The translations under genes and the position numbers were made by a program. From assembly GCF_032062135.1 (NCBI RefSeq), contig NC_092859.1, positions 126,089,826 to 126,153,825 of the forward strand: a stretch of DNA of 64,000 bases, in the 5' to 3' direction. The stretch comes from Pyxicephalus adspersus (lineage: Eukaryota > Chordata > Amphibia > Anura > Pyxicephalidae). Of the stretch, positions 11,573-23,852 are shown in pieces (position 1 is the stretch's first letter; every line of letters begins with the position of its first letter). A model generated the notes under the pieces. The model was not told the origin of the DNA. It was given only the letters and a program-made list of their open reading frames with translations, and ran no database searches.

Positions 11573-12240
11573 AACCAGTGTTTTTCAACCTTGTTTACAA
11601 GGAGGAACCCCTTGAAATTCCTTGTTCAGGGAACCCCTGCTGTAAATAATATATTCACAGCTCAAAGTACAATAGTGTGGTGGTTAGTAAGCAGAATGTC
11701 TCCTCCAGTGCTGGCCAGTTGTAGCTATTTAACAGATCTGAGAGTTAAGGTGCGTACACACTTCCAATTTTTATCGTTCCAATCGAACGACGAACGATCG
11801 ATTGGGCAAAAAATCGTTCGTAAAAAAGTAACCAACGTCGCCGACGAACGAGGAAAGTCGCTGGAAACGAACGACCGGACCGGCGGATCGGATTGGACGA
11901 CGATCGTTGAACATCGTTCGTGTGTACGGTCGTTCGTTGATCGTCCATGGTCAGAGCATGCGTGATGAACGAACGTCCATTTACTTTCCTGTCGTGCACA
12001 TAGTTCCTCTATCGCTCAAACGATCGTATCTATTGTGTGTACAATATCTACGAACGATCGTGTCGTTATCTCTATGTGCAGGATCGGTGCTATACGATCG
12101 TTCGTGTATATCGTGCAGGAACGTTCGTCGTTCGTTTTCCGACGATAATAATTGGAAGTGTGTACGTAGCTTTACAAACTGCTCATTGTTCAAGGAACCC
12201 CTAGCCACCTCTGGAGGAACCCTGGTTAAGAAACACTGTT
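11573..12240. repeat. TIR repeat split by a family G1 insertion
   Basis: The left part reads ACCAGTGTTTTTCAACCTTG and GGAGGAACCCCTTG. The right part reads CTGGAGGAACCCTGG and GGTTAAGAAACACTGTT. The outer ends are inverted copies (CAGTGTTTTTCAACC against GGTTAAGAAACACTG). The middle, 11745-12174, is a separate element, so this host repeat is the older of the two. Confidence 0.65.
11745..12174 (+). repeat. Family G1 CpG-dense element, long form
   Basis: Begins TTAAGGTGCGTACACACTTC and ends GAAGTGTGTACGTAGCTTTA, so it has inverted ends at a TTAA-like site. The inside is full of CGAACGATCG, ACGATCGT and CGTTCGT words, which stand out sharply from the AT-rich surroundings. The 278-bp copy at 15405-15682 matches both flanks but lacks about 150 bp present here (roughly 11875-12027). 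Open frames on both strands arise because these words are self-complementary and free of stops. The ends suggest a piggyBac-like TTAA preference, which is inference. Confidence 0.8.
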
Positions 12241-12325
12241 CCTAATCAAGAAATCTTGCATTTTTTTGTATTCTAAATAATGGCTTTAAGGAGTTAAAGT
12301 CAGCTCATACTCAGGCATTATAGGG

Positions 12326-12703
12326 TACCTAAACTCAGAAATTTTCCTTTACATAAAAGGGTAGACAACCCTTTTATGTAAGGTAAAAAATTCTATTTTT
12401 TGTGTTTTATTTTAAATGCAACACCCTTTTGAAAAAAAAAAAAGGTGCGGCACCAGCCCCTTTGTTCTCGATCGCCTAGGCGAGATACCTATGCCACGCA
12501 TCCTGGGAGGCTCTCGGCTGCTCCTTGGGCATGTGCAGAAGGAGCCCTTTTGCCAAAAGGAAAAGAAATTGTCAATCTCACACATGCGCAGTTTGGGACC
12601 CGATAAAAGAACCCCCTGAACGAATACGAATGCTCTGCGGGATTGAAGGTAAATATATATATTTTTTTGTTTTGGGTCGTTTTTGAGTTTACTTCCTTTT
12701 TAA
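12326..12703. repeat. Family B TIR repeat
   Basis: The left end TACCTAAACTCAGAAATTTT and the right end TTTTTGAGTTTACTTCC are inverted relatives. It contains AAGGGTAGACAACCCTTTTA near the left and a GC-richer centre with CATGCGCAGT. Fragments recur at 555, 14190 (reverse) and 35358. Two overlapping short frames inside have no protein signature. Confidence 0.6.
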
Positions 12704-14189
12704 GTATGTTGTAACAACAGCATTTTTGTAGCATTTTAGAAGCTTCTCTATCCAATCAAAAATTACATCCACTGTTCATTCACATATTTGTTAAAATCCC
12801 TGTTACTGTTGGCATGCCAGTTTATCTCTCTTTGTAAAGAGATTAGCAGAATATTATACGTTACATAATAAATGTTGATATTGGTCTTCAAAATGTTTTT
12901 TCATGATATATTTGTGTAAATGATCTTCCTATACAGTATATAGTGTGACAATATCTCCTCATATAGCAGATTTTAACATGATTTAAGCAGGCAAGTTTGT
13001 CATTTTTCCACATGGAAGGTGCTTAAATCATTCATTAGTACCAGGGGTCTTTTTCTAAAAATCTTTCTTAAAACATAGAAAGAAAAGACTGTGCCTTGCA
13101 AATACGAACTCAAATATATATTAACATGTTACTTAATTTCAGTTCTCATAAAATTGTCCATATGGTTTACACAATAGAATCATGCTTGCCATAAATTTGA
13201 TTCATACAAGTGCCTTTGTAAGAATGCTTCTGACTGATTTCATGACAGATTGAGATGTGAGTGAGACGTTATCAGCCTAGCGATTTATTGGCAGCTAATG
13301 GATCCTCTAGACTAATAGTAATTCTTAAAACCAGAGGCAGATTCAGACATTGCTTATAGACAGAGTATAGATTTTGCAACTTTGCTCAATACAAATTTTT
13401 ATGAGCTTTGGACCACAGGCCTTAAATCACTTCTTCAGTCAGTCCTAAGCCCCATTTATTGTATTAAAAAATGATGAGTTTGAATAAATATATCAAACAC
13501 AATCTACTAAACAACGATGAATCTGAATAAATACATTTAATAAATACCACATGATAAAAATAGATATTAAAAAATATTCAATTGGGTAAAGGTTAAGAAA
13601 CTGATGTTTAATATCATTTTTTAATAGATTGTAATAAACTTTGTTTAAAATAAGATTATACAGACTGTATTCATATCTATGAATTTATTAAACTGTAAAT
13701 GCTATTGGCATCAGTACTCTCATTTTCTCCTTCCTTTGTAACTGACTTGGCATGACAAGGAGAAACCTTAAAATCCTCTTATCTGGATATCTACTCGAGG
13801 TCAATCACTCAGACAGTAACAAAGCCAAAAAATAGGAGTGACAACAAGGGAAATAGTCATTTTAAAAAGTTTTGCTCAGCAATGGAAGTCTTTGCATTTT
13901 TCTCAACAAAGGTTTCCTCTACCCATACTCTGCCCATTTGGAGAAGCCAACAATTTTGTTTTTAAAGACCAATCTCCTGCTTGATGGTGCTCATCTTTGC
14001 CACATTGTCCATTGCTCTGTTTTTGGGTGTTTTTAGTGTCCTAATACCGTGTAAGCTCTATGTTTGATGATATCAGAGCTTATACAGGGTAATGACTTCT
14101 TTTACATCTTCATGTGACATTATTTGGGCCTGATGATTGGCCACTTAGGCCTAAACCTTACATACTATGCAGATCATATGCTTACCTTC
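12704..14189. other. Non-coding stretch
   Basis: AT-rich, no supported gene or RNA. No repeat family from elsewhere in the window was recognised here. Confidence 0.4.
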
Positions 14190-14692
14190 ATCCAATCTGG
14201 CATTCTTGCGAAAATTTCCTCTAACTTCCGTTGAGTCCGCAAAATTTCGGTGATCCGATTTTGCGGACCCATCAGAAGTTCCATGAAATCATTACAGGAC
14301 GATTCCCAGGGCTGCATGAATGAATGCAGCCCTGGGATTCCTCATGTAATGATGAATCCTTCTGTGTGCGATCCCCAGGCAGGAGGAAAGCAAAATCACA
14401 ATGGCACTTGACGCTTCCTTTTCTTAGCCAATCAAAGAGCACTAGAGGTTTTGAATAGGGAGACTTGTTCCCATTTAACCTCTAGTGCCGGGGATCACAC
14501 ACTGAGCTGATCAATGAATGCAGCCGTGGCTTTTTTTTCCCTTTCAGTTCCCTTTCAGTCTTCACTGCTGCCACAGTAAAGAAGGCGCAGGGCTTTGCCT
14601 ATTTTTTTGTTTTTAAAAAAGGCATTTATTTATATAGAAGAGTTATCTACCTTTCTATATAAGTTAAAAATTGTGGTTTCAGGTCCTCTTAA
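14190..14692 (-). repeat. Repeat with a strong internal hairpin, family B-related
   Basis: Contains the inverted arms CCCAGGGCTGCAT and ATGCAGCCCTGGG (about 14306-14338) around a six-base loop, with outer arms CATTACAGGA and CTCATGTAATG. The right end reads ATAGAAGAGTTATCTACC and AGGTCCTCTTAAAA, the reverse of the family B left end. Not coding. Confidence 0.55.
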
Positions 14693-15404
14693 AATTTTCA
14701 GGCACCATAATGCTAAACAAAGCCCAGAAAATTGCAGAAGGAAGTTTAAACAACACCCAGGTGCAGCATCTCAACTGCATTTTTATTTGCACATAAATCA
14801 TATATAAGCTTGATCTAATAGATTTATTTTTTTCTAGTTAAAATGTGTTGGTAAGAGTTCTTTCTGCCTGGCTAAGACTTGATGTAACTTGTAATCCCCT
14901 TTCCCTTTCTATTAAATAATAATAGCATTAAAAAAAAATATGCTGGTTAAGATGTCATAGATGTCCTTACGTCCCCCCACTATTTATAGGGTTCTCTTAA
15001 GTTTTTATCTGTCACTATTTTTTTTAACATTATTGTTCTGTAACTGAAGGCAAACACATCACAATATGAATGACCTGTGCTTTATTGTCCATACACGACT
15101 CCAAAAATTAGAGCAAAAATTAGAGAAAAAAAGAAGATTTACTTAAAAAAACTAAAAAAAAACTTACCAACAACATTTGGAAAGTTAGGTATTTTTGTAT
15201 ACTTTAAAATAATATTAAAACTTTTGTAATAAAGAGAAAGAAATTGCTGTAGCTTCCTGATGTGAATTCTGCAATATATATATTAACATTCTACTAAATT
15301 TGAGTTCTCATATAATTGTTTAAATTAAATGTATTCATACAAGTCTCTTTTTTTAAGAACACTTCTGTACTCCCTTCATGTTGTTTACTATTCTCCCCCA
15401 CCTC
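14693..15404. other. Non-coding stretch
   Basis: AT-rich with several A-runs. Nothing recognisable. Confidence 0.4.
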
Positions 15405-15682
15405 TTAAGCTGCGTACACACTTCCAATTTTTATCGTTCAAAATGAACGACGAACGATCGATTGGGCAAAAATCGTTTGTAAAAAAAGTAACCAACGACG
15501 CCGACGAACGAGGAAAGTCGTTGGAAATGAACGACATCTATTGTGTGTACAATATCTACGAACGATCGTGTCGTTATCTGTATGTACAGGATCGGTGCTA
15601 TACGATCGTTCGCAGATATCGTGCAGGATCGTTCGTCGCTCATTTACCAACGATAATAATTGGAAGTGTGTACGTAGCTTAA
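15405..15682 (+). repeat. Family G1 element, internally deleted form
   Basis: Flanked by TTAA on both sides, with inverted ends TTAAGCTGCGTACACACTTC and GAAGTGTGTACGTAGCTTAA. The first about 130 bp and the last about 145 bp match 11745-12174, but the middle is missing. It sits just before AGATTGTAAGCTC, the start of a family T tail, so it probably inserted into that repeat at a TTAA site. Confidence 0.85.
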
Positions 15683-15822
15683 GATTGTAAGCTCTATTCC
15701 TCCTCTTGGGTCATTTCTTGTATTTGACAAGTATTCAGGTTTGTTATCTGGAACCCCTATTTATTGTACAGCACTGCATAATAGGTTTTATGAAACACAG
15801 TTGAAAACAACAATAATAATAA
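15683..15822 (+). repeat. Family T short-form tail
   Basis: GATTGTAAGCTCTATTCCTC, GGAACCCCTATTTATTGTAC and GCACTGCATAATAGG end in an (AATAAT)n run. Same layout as 43578-43685. A family G1 element abuts its start. Confidence 0.6.
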
Positions 15823-16739
15823 TATGGCAGAGTTTTTTGAGTAAGATACTATCAGCCTAACAGTTTATTTGAAGCTAATAGATCTTCTGGATCAATTGCA
15901 ATTTTTTAAACATGAGACAGGCAAAGAGTGTGCATATAAAAAACAGAACAAAATACAGAAAGAGAGAAGAGAGTCCATTTAATGTTTACTATGCTGTATG
16001 TGTGGATAATAAAGATGTTATCCTTATTTCCGGGAATGTCATTGTGTCCCCTAAATCAAATGTAAATATGACCATGAAGTTTTAGCAAATGAAATCATAG
16101 CCATGTTTGATGTACATTATAACGGGGCGCTAGGGAGTTCTTAAAATTTTGTCCCATAATTATCAGATGAAAAATAGCCAACTTTTATCCTGGTTGCTAA
16201 TATATTAGCCTATTATTTGCAGTGAGAAGCTGGGAAAGGATATTTCAGCCCTCACTCTGTGAATGGTTCTGATTTTAACATTATACCATGAACAGATGTA
16301 GAGATACTGTTAATAGCTCCTTCTGGAAACATTAATCACGGGGCTTTGCTAATAATATTTGCTGCAAGTATTTAAAGTTAAAGCACTTCCAAGATTGATA
16401 CGATTCAAAAAAGTGTCACCTTGCTAAAAGTATTCATTCATTAAATAAAATGTATGGCCCTAGAACATCGTTCATGTCCCTTGAACATAGAGATGGCTTC
16501 CATTATGCTTTATGGGTAATCTTGTGTGGGTGCCAAATCAATTAGAAATTAATCTTTCTGCACTTCAACCTTAGTGATACATTGGCAAGTGTTGGACACA
16601 CTCCAATACTCTACCAGGAAAATGATTTTGCTTTTAGTGTAGGAGGAGAATTGATGTAAGTTATGAGTCTTGGCCATATACATTATGTATGGAAAGGGCC
16701 AGCACCAAGGTTTCACTACTAAAAGACACAACTCCCCAT

Positions 16740-16779
<40 letters not shown>

Positions 16780-19228
16780 TAGACCAGTTCTTCGGGATCC
16801 TGTACCTCCTATAGAATGATTGGATGTTTATGTAAGAATATAACTTGTAATATAACTATGTATTTGCCTCCTATTCCAGAAACCAGAGTTGAAAATCAGA
16901 CATAGGTATTATACTTACCACCAGACGTTCCACATTTAATGAGGAATTGAAGTTGTGCCTAAAAAAGTCCAAGCAGAAGACCATGGAGAAGTGATCTTTA
17001 GTGACTGATCTGTTCTCTATTACCGACTTACCAAACCTTTTTGTGCATTTTGTCTCTGTGTGGAGGTAGTGAAGGCAAGACCTTGTTCCCCCATGCCAGA
17101 ACTGCCCCCCATGACTGGTAATGTAATAACTGATGTGGGACGCCATAGGAAACAACAAAAGAGGTATGAGGCTTTAATTGTCCAGTACAGAAAATAGATA
17201 CTTCTGGAAGAAGGGTGTTGGCACATACAAATGAACAAGCCTGCATTTGTATGCGCTCTACAGATACCTCTGGCACTTGCTCACATTACCTTGGATCTAA
17301 TTTTAGAAACAACAGTGTAGGTAGATTGAGTTTGTACCTTAAAGTGCTTCTGTGTTGAACTGCACCCTCTTATCACATGATTCTGTGTAGAGCAATGTTC
17401 TTTCCTGGACCTCACGGAGTGTTGCTTGGAACCCTGGGACTCTTAGCCTAACTTTGTTTTAGACTCAGTTTCAAGGCCTATTAGAATATGAGGATATTTA
17501 TGAGGCTATTGATTACAAGGCCAGAGCATTGCAGATGTTTACTGCTTGGCTGGATTCTTTAAACAGAAACATTAGGCAATAAAGGAATATTTTAATAGCA
17601 GTACTTTTACTGAAGTAACTGTTCCAGTCCAAATGCAACCTACATATATCTAGGGACAATCTCACATTGTAAAATATAAATATATTGGCAACACAAAATG
17701 TTTGTTTGTAATTAAAGTCCTAAACCCTTCCCATGGAAATGTTCATAAATGAGAGAAAATAATAATGAGCTATGTCCTAGGCCTGCAAATATCTTAAGGT
17801 AGCTGAGTATAAACCATGAGTATAGCAATAGTTTCTGTAAAGTTGTTTGCGAATGTTGTTTGCAGTGATTACGTATTTTAGAATGTGTTAAAATGGCCCT
17901 GGTGTTTTATACTTTTATGGAGGCCATGTACCAGTCCTATGGGTTAAGTCATAAAACAAAATAATAAAAATACATCATTGAGCTAAAAGACTGTTTCACA
18001 TCAACCATTACAATGTTTATTATTAGAACAGTAATTATATTAATATGTTACCTATTAGAAAGCTTTATGTGATTTCCAGTAAATACAATCCAATTAACTT
18101 TAGTAAAAAGGAAAACTATATTATTGTTCCAGAAAATTCATTCTTATCTCAGAATATTCTACTTAATTGATACATTTAATGCCAAAATGGCTGTTGGGCA
18201 CAATGTTCCAGTTTGATTCTTACCATTTCTTGGCACAAATAATCTGGCATCTAAGTTTATCTTTTGTTAGAGATACAAAAACAGTTATTTTCAAAGCACA
18301 AATTTACAGAATATGTGAAATGATGGCTTTTACTTGAAGTTCTAAGTTATAGAACAATATTTATTTTTTGTTATTCTTCTGGTTCCATCCCTGGCTGCTA
18401 AGTGTGTCAGAGGCTAGGCTAGCATTCTTTGAGTGCTAGGAGCAAGATGCCTAAAAAGTAGGACAATGGCTACGGCTGGGGGGGGGCAGTGGAATAATTT
18501 CCATGCCATGCCATATGTCCAACTTATTATACACTTAGTTTGGCTCCTTCAGTACTCAGCTCCATGCAGCCCATTGCTGCCATGTTGCCCACCCCGTCTT
18601 AGGCATTGATAATTTTCTTTCTTTGACTATGGGACACTAGTGATGCCCAATGAAGAAAAAATGAAAGAAAGAGAATGGTACATATTCATTTTGAACTTAT
18701 TATCTTTGTATGAAACTACTTCAATGGTTGATATTATTTCATTAAACAAGATAAGAAAAAATTACCACTTGCAACCACAAACATGCATATTAACCATAAA
18801 CATAAGCCTGTTTCAAGCTTAAAACTTTATTGTTCCCAACTGAATTAGGGTGATCCCAGTATAGGCACACTGACTAGTTTCACCTCCTAGTGATACTTAA
18901 TCAGGTCTATGACCGAGCTGCAATAGGGACTATTAGAATTTTTCTGCTTCATTTAGACTGAAGTTTTGTGGCCTGACATCGGGGAGATGACTGGCCCAAT
19001 TGTGAAGCCTGTGCTCATTGCTGGTTTTAAATCTGCTTACTGCCAACATTGGAGCAGCTTAACTGTTTTATCAATAACAGATTGCATGAAAAACTTTATT
19101 TAGATTTTTTTACATTTCCTTACAACCTGATTGGTATCAGACAGAACATTAGACATAGCTAATCTCCCACGGGGGAAAAAAATACCAGCATTTAAAATTT
19201 TAGGAAGCAGAAGACATGTGTGGGGTGC
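15823..19228. other. Non-coding stretch with one (TA)n microsatellite
   Basis: A (TA)n tract lies at 16743-16774 and a G-run at 18480-18487. Overlapping minus-strand frames at 16871-17276 contain no recognisable domain. No gene is supported. Confidence 0.4.
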
Positions 19229-19294
19229 TGTACTTTAGAGTAACTTACATATTACCTTGTGACAAGGTATTAATTAAGTTACTTTAAAGTACAG
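19229..19294. repeat. Short near-perfect hairpin
   Basis: The arms CTGTACTTTAGAGTAACTTA and TAAGTTACTTTAAAGTACAG are inverted copies, extended inward by ATTACCTTGT and GACAAGGTAT. The unit is about 66 bp with nearly no loop. Probably a tiny fold-back element. A precursor RNA is possible but not shown. Confidence 0.6.
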
Positions 19295-19370
19295 TATAGA
19301 TGTTGAAATAATAGGCTGTTATGTATTAACTGCTAATACACTACATTGTTAAAATTTTAAAGGGCTTCTA

Positions 19371-19415
19371 TCCCCTGAGGAAGCCCACTGGGGCGAAACA
19401 CGCCGGTCATGGGAC
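19371..19415 (+). repeat. Conserved GAGGAAGCCC/GGCGAAAC repeat motif
   Basis: TCCCCTGAGGAAGCCC, then GGGGCGAAACACG. The reverse of this, with GGCGAAATGTGTTGGGAC, occurs at 34786-34826. It marks one end of a dispersed repeat family that I cannot name. Confidence 0.5.
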
Positions 19416-22079
19416 TCTAGTTCACATATTGAACATCTTAATAACATTATAAGGTTTGGCTATATGATTCTGCAATGATATGTAATGAACCCTATTTTTG
19501 TATCTATGTTTAAGACAATTCCTTGCGGGGAATTACATGTCTTTTGATATTTTGGCTTTGTGTATTAGATATATAATATTTTTTGATTTCTGTATGCATA
19601 TGCTCTAATGGCTTGGCAACTACCAAAGTAGCGATGACAATATTTCCCTTAAGGATATCTCTCCTTTCTCCTTTTTCCTTCAAAACACACAGTTAGGTAA
19701 GCTGGTCCTGCCAGATACTGTCCTTGGTATGTTCAGAAAATATATCAAAGCTGGTGTATTTCATGGGATCAAACTGTGCCCCTTCATCATTGCTTGGTAC
19801 TGTTCAGCATTTTGTGTACAGGAATGAATATTTGGAGAGATCCTAAAGGGTCATTTTTCTGATAATTGCTCCAGATGCTGGTTATGCCTTAAGCAGATTG
19901 CTGAAACGTGTACCAAACATCTCTTTGACTTACTCTGTAAGGAAGAGAATAATCAGAATCAGTCACAAAGGGAAACCCCTATTGATCTGCACGGGCGATT
20001 CCCCCCTAATTTATCCATATATGGCCACTTAGTCTCAAAGTTGTCAAGAAAAGCTCAGATCTGTTAAATTGATGGTGATTATCATATTATTATACGGCTG
20101 TTTATACTTTAGAACTGTTATACTATTCTGGTAATATGGTTGACCTAACTTTATAATAAGACATATCACAGTGTCAATCTTAACTTTTCTTTTTGTTTAG
20201 AGTTGGAAAGTGCCAAAACTTTGTTAGATATGTATTACTGCCTTTATTTGTATTCTGAAAAGCTTCCAATACTTCCTGTCCCTGAGACATGAGAAGAAGT
20301 GAGTAAATGTGAGGGCAAAACGAACATAAAAGAGTTTTTATTCCAGAAAAAATCCTTCAAATGTAAGGAAGTCTCTAAGACAAATAGAAAAGAAAAATCT
20401 CCCTAATGAGGTTATTGTGGTTCTAAACCTTCCCTATTTTTTACTAAATTAGCAAAAAAGTTGAGGCTGGAGTTTTTCTTTAATGTAAAATGTGATTGGA
20501 TATGGAAAACAAATAAATGAATAGATTTTTATTTTAAAGTAATCACCATGACCTTTTCTTTAATGTAAACAGTGTAAATAGTTTTTTCTTTACAAAACAT
20601 TTCCGTGTTGCTCTTAAAACTACTGACATTATCCATTACACGATAGACCTCTGTTATTCCCGCTGCACTACCAAGTAACACTAACCAGACTCACGTAATT
20701 GAAGGGCAAGGTCCTTGTACCAGTGTGTTAGCTCTGCAGCAGATCAACTCATATTCCCACATGTTGGACAACTGTGTAACGGAACCACTGAGCTACCACC
20801 TTAGCCCTGTTACATCTGCAGGGACTGCAATTTGTTGCAGAACAATAGTGGCCTCTCCAGATGTGCAGGGATTAAAATGCTTGCACATCTGGCAACGAAT
20901 CTCCAGTATCCCCCATAAAGAGAAATTGGGGAAAACACAGGAAAACAAAGCAGAATGAAATTAGTTAGATTTCTCTACTTTCTCCCTGTCTTCACCATGA
21001 TACAAGCATTAAATCTAGCCATTTGCACATACACACACTAATCATTGCAAGAGGAAATGACTGTCATTCTTTGCTTGTCCACCCAACAAAAATAAATGCA
21101 GTATAAAAAAATACAATTGGTCTTTCTATTCATTACAAAGATGCTTTATATTTTTAAAGCTGAAACCTGCAAACATATATGGTTACATTATACAGATAAC
21201 CATAAAACTTTGTCACAATATTGTATTGTTTGTATTGCTATGACTATTTTTTAGATTCATAGGGTATCTGTACAATGAGCAAAAAAACTGTTTTGTTTTC
21301 TTGGTAATAGATGGATAACCTCGACACTAAATCCTCTATATTTGCTACTTTATTGTTTTCTAAGACACATTTGCGCGTAAGGCAGACAATGGTTGGCAAT
21401 CATTAGCATTCCCTATGATACAGGGAACAGCTTGCCACCTATTAGGGGTTAGTTTAGACTTGGTGTTCCCATGTGGACCCCAGGGCTACCAATAATCTTT
21501 TGGGAAGGTACGGGTGAGATGCTACATGTAGTGGTTCCGGGCTATGAGGAAGTTGTACCTAAACCACAGCTTCACTGACAGTCTAAAGCAAAGCTCTTAA
21601 GCAGCTAATCAACAGAAGAGAATGGTCACTCCCCCAAATAATATCGTACCACATTGATGCAAACTGTCATTATATATGGTGTGGCAAGGAAGAAAGTATG
21701 CAGAATGGTTCTCACTCCTGCAATGGAGAGTAAGAAAGTATGTAGTATGGTTTTTGGTTTGATATTATGTTACTCAAGTCTTGCTGTAGATTAAAGGACA
21801 ACATTCCCTTTGGTAAAGGTTCCCTCTTCATTAACCATCTCCTCACCATCCTGAGTACATTCCACCTGGCAAATACATGACATGTGGCATTTTACAGCAA
21901 ATTTTCCTATCTCACCCCCACCGCATTGAAACCCTAAAATGACCACACAATCTGCGGGTATGCTGAAAATTGGCCTTTCAGCCCTTTATTAAACACAACT
22001 TGTTAAACATATTTTAACATTTTATAACATTTTGTTACTAACAATGAATATCTACCATAAATAACAACCAGACATCACC
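19416..22079. other. Non-coding stretch
   Basis: No supported gene or RNA. A short plus frame at 20725-20958 has no recognisable domain. Nothing else is seen. Confidence 0.4.
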
Positions 22080-22640
22080 ATCTTCAGGTGGCAGGTCCTC
22101 GACCATCTTTACCCCTTTTCAAACCATTAATCTGGGATCTCCGTTCCATTTGACATATATACCACTGCTCCCAGGCACCATTACACCGCCTCGGGAACTA
22201 TATCAATCATGCATACCTCCCGCTAATATCCCCACAACAACCACATTACACAAACTTGGAGACCCCATACCACAGATGGTTCTCTATACTCCATCACTTT
22301 TACCACACACCTACCCAACACACTTCCCCTCAAGAACACATACCCCCTCCAATTCACTCAAATGAAACTTACAACAAAAAAGGGGGAGGGAGGGTGGGAA
22401 TCCCCTCAAATTCCTGTAATAACTGGACTGCCCCTTTTTGTTCCCCCATTCTTTTATAACCTTTTATAAACTCACCCATTTTCATTTTGATAACCAATCA
22501 ATTTAAATCATAACTGACCTTCCCCCTCATACCATCACCTGACCTTTGGCCTTCCCCCCACAGTTTTGTTGGCCCACGCTTAGCTCCCCTCTCGTAGGCT
22601 CTAAGGCCTCCCAACCCTCACAAAGAAAAATCAATTCATC
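22080..22640. other. C-rich, strand-asymmetric region
   Basis: The plus strand is rich in C and A and poor in G (for example ACACCTACCCAACACACTTC). The bias lasts about 500 bp, broken by a GGGGGAGGGAGGGTGGG block near 22382. Two short frames here follow from the biased composition. It may be a decayed element or an old simple-repeat region. Confidence 0.4.
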
Positions 22641-22879
22641 TTCCAACTGCATATGGGTACCATTGCCCTGTTCATTTCTATGAGACATTGGTATTCACAA
22701 CAAGCTCTATTGGTATACCCATCCCATGAGAATGAATAGGACAGCTGTTGCCTTTAACAGTGAGTGACAATGCAGTTCAGCACTGCTGTAAATTTTGTAG
22801 TAAAATATCAATGTCTAATGCCATTTTTTTTCTGGAGGGGGGCAGTTAACATATTAGTATTTGTATGTGGTGTGAAAAG

Positions 22880-22990
22880 AAACTAAAATTTCCAGAGAAA
22901 ACCCACACAAAATGGGGGCTGGAAGAGGCTACAAACTCAATCAAGTATCCTGGCCAAGAATTGACCTTGAACCCTAGTACTAAGCTACCA
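22880..22990 (-). repeat. LINE tail fragment (family T upstream part)
   Basis: GAGAAAACCCACACAAAATG, GGCTACAAACTCAATC and GAATTGACCTTGAACCCTAG resemble the reverse of the segment preceding the family T tail (TGTTTGTGTGGGTTT at 52740). Short and diverged. Confidence 0.45.
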
Positions 22991-23806
22991 CAGTAGGAAA
23001 AATGTAGAAATACAGCCTATCTCCATATCTTTTGGAGTGGTTACATCAACAGTTGTTGTTTTTTTATAATTTTGGGAAAAAATGTTTAAATCATCTGAAT
23101 AAAAGCTGAAAATTGTAAGCACCCTTTGGACAGGATGTAGGTTGTCCTACAACTGTTACTGCCACTTTTACTAGACAGTTTGGTCTGCAAAATATGAATA
23201 CAGTTCAAAAGGCAAAAATGATTTCCTGTTCTCAAAATTTCTTTCTTCATATTCTTCTGAATACTATCATTGGTACACTGGTATTTACCCCATACAGCTA
23301 CCAGAATACTTTATTCTTGCAATACCTGAGATTTTAATACTTAATTTAATGCAGAAGAACTGACCACTAATGATATAGAAGCAGCCACAAAATACAAGGT
23401 TCCTGGGGTTCGTGAATGTGGAAGCCAACAGCAGTTGTAAATAACAGCATAAATTACTGTAAGAAAATAAAAAAGCAATAAAAAGCTAAGCCAATAATTC
23501 TATCACTTGCCTTCTTGGCCTCACTTAGCATCTCCTCCGCCCATAAAAGCTAGATACATAGCCTGAAGACAACACCTGTTTCCTTTCACATTTACCATTG
23601 TTAATCTCAGCGTTATTTCTCAATTCTTATAGGGTGATACAAAGTATAGATTATATGAACAAAACATACCAGTAAAATATAATTATAATTATTGGAGCCA
23701 TTCCTGCTTTAAAGGCCTGCAGCAGAACCCAATGTACATGTTTTAGGCAGTAGTGTAAAATAAATTGTATCCTGAGTATATAATTTAATATATATGTGTG
23801 TGTTTG

Positions 23807-23852
<46 letters not shown>

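Noticed and set aside
11591..12245. Overlapping open frames on both strands
   Set aside because: They come from self-complementary, stop-free CGAACGATCG words of a family G1 element and from its host repeat. No domain is visible, and the same peptides recur in the 15405 copy.
15329..15682. 117-codon plus frame and two minus frames
   Set aside because: They lie within the G1 copy at 15405-15682, are repeat-derived and have no homology.
22150..22459. Proline/threonine-rich plus frames
   Set aside because: Explained by C-rich composition. There is no recognisable protein.
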